A DNA stretch of 25,869 nucleotides from an uncultured Ruminococcus sp. (GTDB taxonomy: Bacteria > Bacillota > Clostridia > Oscillospirales > Ruminococcaceae), in the NCBI GenBank assembly GCA_937910385.1, contig CALEPT010000249.1, positions 1 to 25,869 of the forward strand, read 5' to 3'. The position numbers and the translations under genes are program-made. The notes beneath the pieces were generated by a model. That model was not told the DNA's origin. It saw only the letters and a list, made by a program, of their open reading frames with translations, and made no database searches. Positions within the stretch are counted from its first letter, which is position 1. Every line of letters starts with the position of its first letter. Positions 23,975 through 25,869 of this stretch are shown here, in pieces.

Positions 23975-25204
23975 TTATGTCCCGAACTGCTCATCGCCGC
24001 GGTTCTGAACGTCGTATTTTACGCACTCCGCAGGCTGATGAGCGAACTTCAGAGCGTTGGTGATAGCCTCGCAGTTGCGAGCCCTCGCCTCCTGGAACAT
24101 ATGGGAATACAGGTTCAGAGTTGTTCCTACGACGCTGTGGCCCATATCAGCCGAGACCGCAACCACGTCCACTCCCTCGAATATAAGCAGACTCGCGTGC
24201 AGGTGACGCAGGGAATGAATATTTTTGAAGGGCACTCCCACACGTCCGCAGTAGCCCTTCAGCCACTCGAAGGGAGTCTGCGGATTCATGGGCTCGCCGT
24301 TCCACTTCGTGAACAGCCTGTCGTTCTCCACCCACTTCGTCCCGAGCCGTCGTGCCTCGATGGTCTGCTCCGTTCTGAACCGCCTCAGCAGTTCCATTAT
24401 TATCCCGGGCATTTTCGATACACGCTTGGAGCTCCGCGTCTTGGTGGTGTCCGTGTATATTCCCTTCTCCGCGGTGTACTGCGAGGTTCGTCTGACGTGG
24501 ATGAGGTCATTTTCAAAGTCTATGTCCTTCCACTCAAGTCCCAGCATCTCACTGCGGCGGAATCCGCTGTATATTGCAAGCATAAGGTAGAGCTGATACT
24601 TCATCGGCTCGTTGTCCAGATTTGCGAACAGCGTCCTCACCTCGTCCAGCGTGAATATCTCCTTTTCGAGCTGCTCCTGCTTTGGCACGAACACTCGTCT
24701 GCACGGATTGTCGCTGAGCATACCCATTCGTATCGCATATGTAAACACGTCGCTGATGAAGCTCAGGTGGTGGACCGCTGTCTTGCGCGAGAGCGGTTTA
24801 CCTGTGGTCTCATTCCTGCCGTTTATCATCATGTCTGTGATGAAACGCTGAATGTCGCGCGCAGTTATCTTGTCGATCCGCTTGTGTCCCAGAGCAGGAT
24901 ATACACGCTTGGTGAGCTGTTTCATTCTTGCGTAGGAAGTCGGTCTGAGGGTGATCTTCGCGTACTCCTCGAACCACTGCTCCGCAAATCGCTGGAACTT
25001 TATCGCCGAGGTTATCTGTCCCCTCATACACTCTTCCTCGAACAGCACCGCCATTTTGTTGACTTCCCTCTCTATCTGCCGTGGAGTCATTCCGGGCTCT
25101 GGATAGTAGCTCCTGTACTGATTGTGCTGCTTGCCGTCGACTCCGTAACCGCAGGAGACTCTTATTTCATACGAACCGTTTTTTCTTTTTCTGATAGCCG
25201 CCAT
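23975..25204 (-). CDS. Tyrosine recombinase (Tn916/phage-type integrase)
   Basis: The protein has 409 residues. GGAGG lies 8-9 nt before the ATG. The N-terminal arm-binding domain (about 1-65) begins MAAIRKRKNGSYEIRVS, followed by a SAM-like core-binding domain (about 70-170). The catalytic domain has Arg216 in SGFRRSEM, a probable Lys255 in TKTRSSKR, His330-x-x-Arg333 in HSLRHLH, His356 in DMGHSVV and the nucleophile Tyr366 in NLYSHM. It is thus intact. It is transcribed toward the tRNA-like core, the usual layout at the end of an integrated element that extends off the right edge. The fragment at 1-115 comes from a close relative of this gene. Confidence 0.94.
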   Translation of the reverse strand: MAAIRKRKNGSYEIRVSCGYGVDGKQHNQYRSYYPEPGMTPRQIEREVNKMAVLFEEECMRGQITSAIKFQRFAEQWFEEYAKITLRPTSYARMKQLTKRVYPALGHKRIDKITARDIQRFITDMMINGRNETTGKPLSRKTAVHHLSFISDVFTYAIRMGMLSDNPCRRVFVPKQEQLEKEIFTLDEVRTLFANLDNEPMKYQLYLMLAIYSGFRRSEMLGLEWKDIDFENDLIHVRRTSQYTAEKGIYTDTTKTRSSKRVSKMPGIIMELLRRFRTEQTIEARRLGTKWVENDRLFTKWNGEPMNPQTPFEWLKGYCGRVGVPFKNIHSLRHLHASLLIFEGVDVVAVSADMGHSVVGTTLNLYSHMFQEARARNCEAITNALKFAHQPAECVKYDVQNRGDEQFGT

Positions 25205-25229
25205 ATATAAAACCTCCGTTCAATAATAC

Positions 25230-25291
25230 GGCGCGTTTCTACCAAGGACATCATACCACAACGCGGCAGAAAAGTCCAGCGGAAACGCGCC
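25230..25291 (-). promoter_or_regulatory. Integrase promoter bracketed by 10-bp inverted repeat
   Basis: On the minus strand TGGACT (25273-25278), a 17-bp spacer and TATGAT (25250-25255) form a promoter for the integrase. GGCGCGTTTC (25230-25239) and its exact reverse complement GAAACGCGCC (25282-25291) flank it, one just upstream of the -35, one just after the start point. This is a plausible operator pair, for example for the excisionase-like protein encoded upstream. Confidence 0.55.
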
Positions 25292-25307
25292 TTTTTGCAC
25301 TATTTAT

Positions 25308-25499
25308 TTACGCAGTCTCGCCACGCAGATACCTGAGGAACAAGTCCTTGTTGATGAGATATTTCTTGCCAGCCATGATGTGCGGCACCTGGTCGTTTAT
25401 GCACATCTGACGGACTCTGTATTCTGTCAGCCCCTCCACCAGTGCAGCCGCTTCCTTTATGGTCAGCATAACTATTCTTTCCTCGTTGTTTTCACCCAT
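25308..25499 (-). CDS. Excisionase-like helix-turn-helix protein
   Basis: The protein has 63 residues from ATG 25499, preceded by AAAGGAG with good spacing; a longer frame from 25532 exists but lacks this signal. The core MLTIKEAAALVEGLTEYRVR, followed by MCINDQVPHIMAGKKYLINKD, is the MerR-like winged helix of the excisionase family (HTH_17). Next to an integrase in the same direction, it probably controls the direction of recombination and perhaps int transcription. About 100 bp with an own promoter separate the two genes. Confidence 0.85.
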   Translation of the reverse strand: MGENNEERIVMLTIKEAAALVEGLTEYRVRQMCINDQVPHIMAGKKYLINKDLFLRYLRGETA

Positions 25500-25577
25500 T
25501 CTATTCTCCTTTCGCCGAACGTCAGTCCTCACGAATGAATGCTTCGGCCATTTTTCTCACCTCCGACAGGGTATAAG

Positions 25578-25603
25578 AAAACCGCCTTGTGTAAGGCGGT
25601 TTA
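25578..25603 (-). terminator. Terminator of the small acidic protein gene
   Basis: AAACCGCCTT (25579-25588) pairs perfectly with AAGGCGGTTT (25593-25602) across a 4-nt loop; on the minus strand it follows the stop codon of the upstream gene and ends in TTTT. Confidence 0.82.
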
Positions 25604-25610
25604 GCCGGTA

Positions 25611-25811
25611 TTAAAAATCATCTTCATCATCAGGATAAAGGTCAGGTAAGTGTGTATTTGTTGCTATTGCAGTTTTAATATCTTCGATGTAATCATCATA
25701 GTCTTCGTCCTCATATTCAAGGTCCATTATTCCGCCTACCCAATATCCAAACTTTTCTTCATATTCAGCGTACAGTTTCACAAGTTCTGCCGTCATTCTA
25801 CCATGGTACAT
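25611..25811 (-). CDS. Small acidic hypothetical protein
   Basis: The protein has 66 residues from ATG 25811, with AGGTGAT upstream; ATG 25796 (MTAELVKLY) is an alternative start. It is strongly acidic toward the C-terminus (EYEDEDYDDYIED and PDDEDDF) and ends directly before a perfect terminator, which supports it being a real gene. I do not recognise a family. It belongs to the element that enters from the right edge. A DNA-mimic or regulatory role is conceivable from charge alone but is not supported further. Confidence 0.6.
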   Translation of the reverse strand: MYHGRMTAELVKLYAEYEEKFGYWVGGIMDLEYEDEDYDDYIEDIKTAIATNTHLPDLYPDDEDDF

Positions 25812-25869
25812 AGTATCACCTACTATAATAATAATTGGTCGTATAAATCCATGACAAGCCAGCCATGGT

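Noticed and set aside
23942..25210. 422-codon open frame on the plus strand opposite the integrase
   Set aside because: It is the antisense shadow of a tyrosine integrase with all catalytic residues in order; the plus-strand translation has no recognisable motif or ribosome binding site.

Overview
The window looks like an accessory region of a low-to-mid GC gut Clostridium-class bacterium, most likely a Ruminococcus or close Oscillospiraceae relative. The reasons are BspA-type surface proteins, a Ruminococcus-style type I dockerin (two D-x-D-x-N-D-x-x-D-G-R-D loops), AGGAGG ribosome binding sites, and a typical Firmicutes mobilization module. The taxonomic call is inference from gene style, not from a marker gene.

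Layout. (1) Positions 1-193: a scrambled remnant of a tyrosine integrase, folded around a perfect 13-bp inverted repeat, then a bidirectional terminator. (2) 246-3864: a regulatory operon of two membrane sensor kinases (the first with degenerate catalytic sites) and a NarL-type response regulator. (3) 3910-13241: a large BspA-like surface protein, a 33-residue peptide, a lipoprotein, a PqqD-like protein, a PF14907-type nucleotidyltransferase, an HPr-kinase-like kinase, an S26-type signal peptidase, a methyltransferase and an ABC exporter. The last six genes are translationally overlapped. This reads as a peptide-modification (RiPP-like) cluster without any recognised core maturase (no radical SAM, LanM/LanB, YcaO, asparagine synthetase or B2 protease). 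The promoters of parts 2 and 3 share an identical 10-mer at the same distance from their -10 boxes, so the two-component system probably controls itself and the peptide cluster. The short peptide and the lipoprotein end in the same GDYLERD tail.

(4) About 13300-17831: an integrative mobilizable element, with relaxase and MobC on the minus strand, a hairpin-rich oriT-like leader, a small coiled-coil accessory protein and a large serine recombinase. (5) 17998-21797: a monocistronic secreted dockerin protein with BspA/LRR_5 repeats. (6) 21839-23458: a Schlafen/AlbA_2-type ATP-binding regulator with a C-terminal winged helix. (7) 23459-23974: about 500 bp without genes, holding TGGCACT and ACCACTT iterons on both sides of a 23-nt sequence that matches the 3' end of a tRNA (T-loop to CCA, tRNA-Lys-like); it looks like an attachment site. 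(8) 23975-25811: a second integrated element entering from the right, with tyrosine integrase, excisionase-like HTH protein and a small acidic protein.

How it may work (inference): the 7-8 TM sensor and its partner kinase detect an envelope or peptide signal and phosphorylate the response regulator, which activates the promoters at 246 and 3946. The 33-residue peptide is made in excess because a terminator follows it. The PqqD-like protein would recruit it, and the kinase, nucleotidyltransferase and methyltransferase would modify it. The S26 peptidase and ABC protein would trim and export it. None of these activities can be proved from sequence alone.
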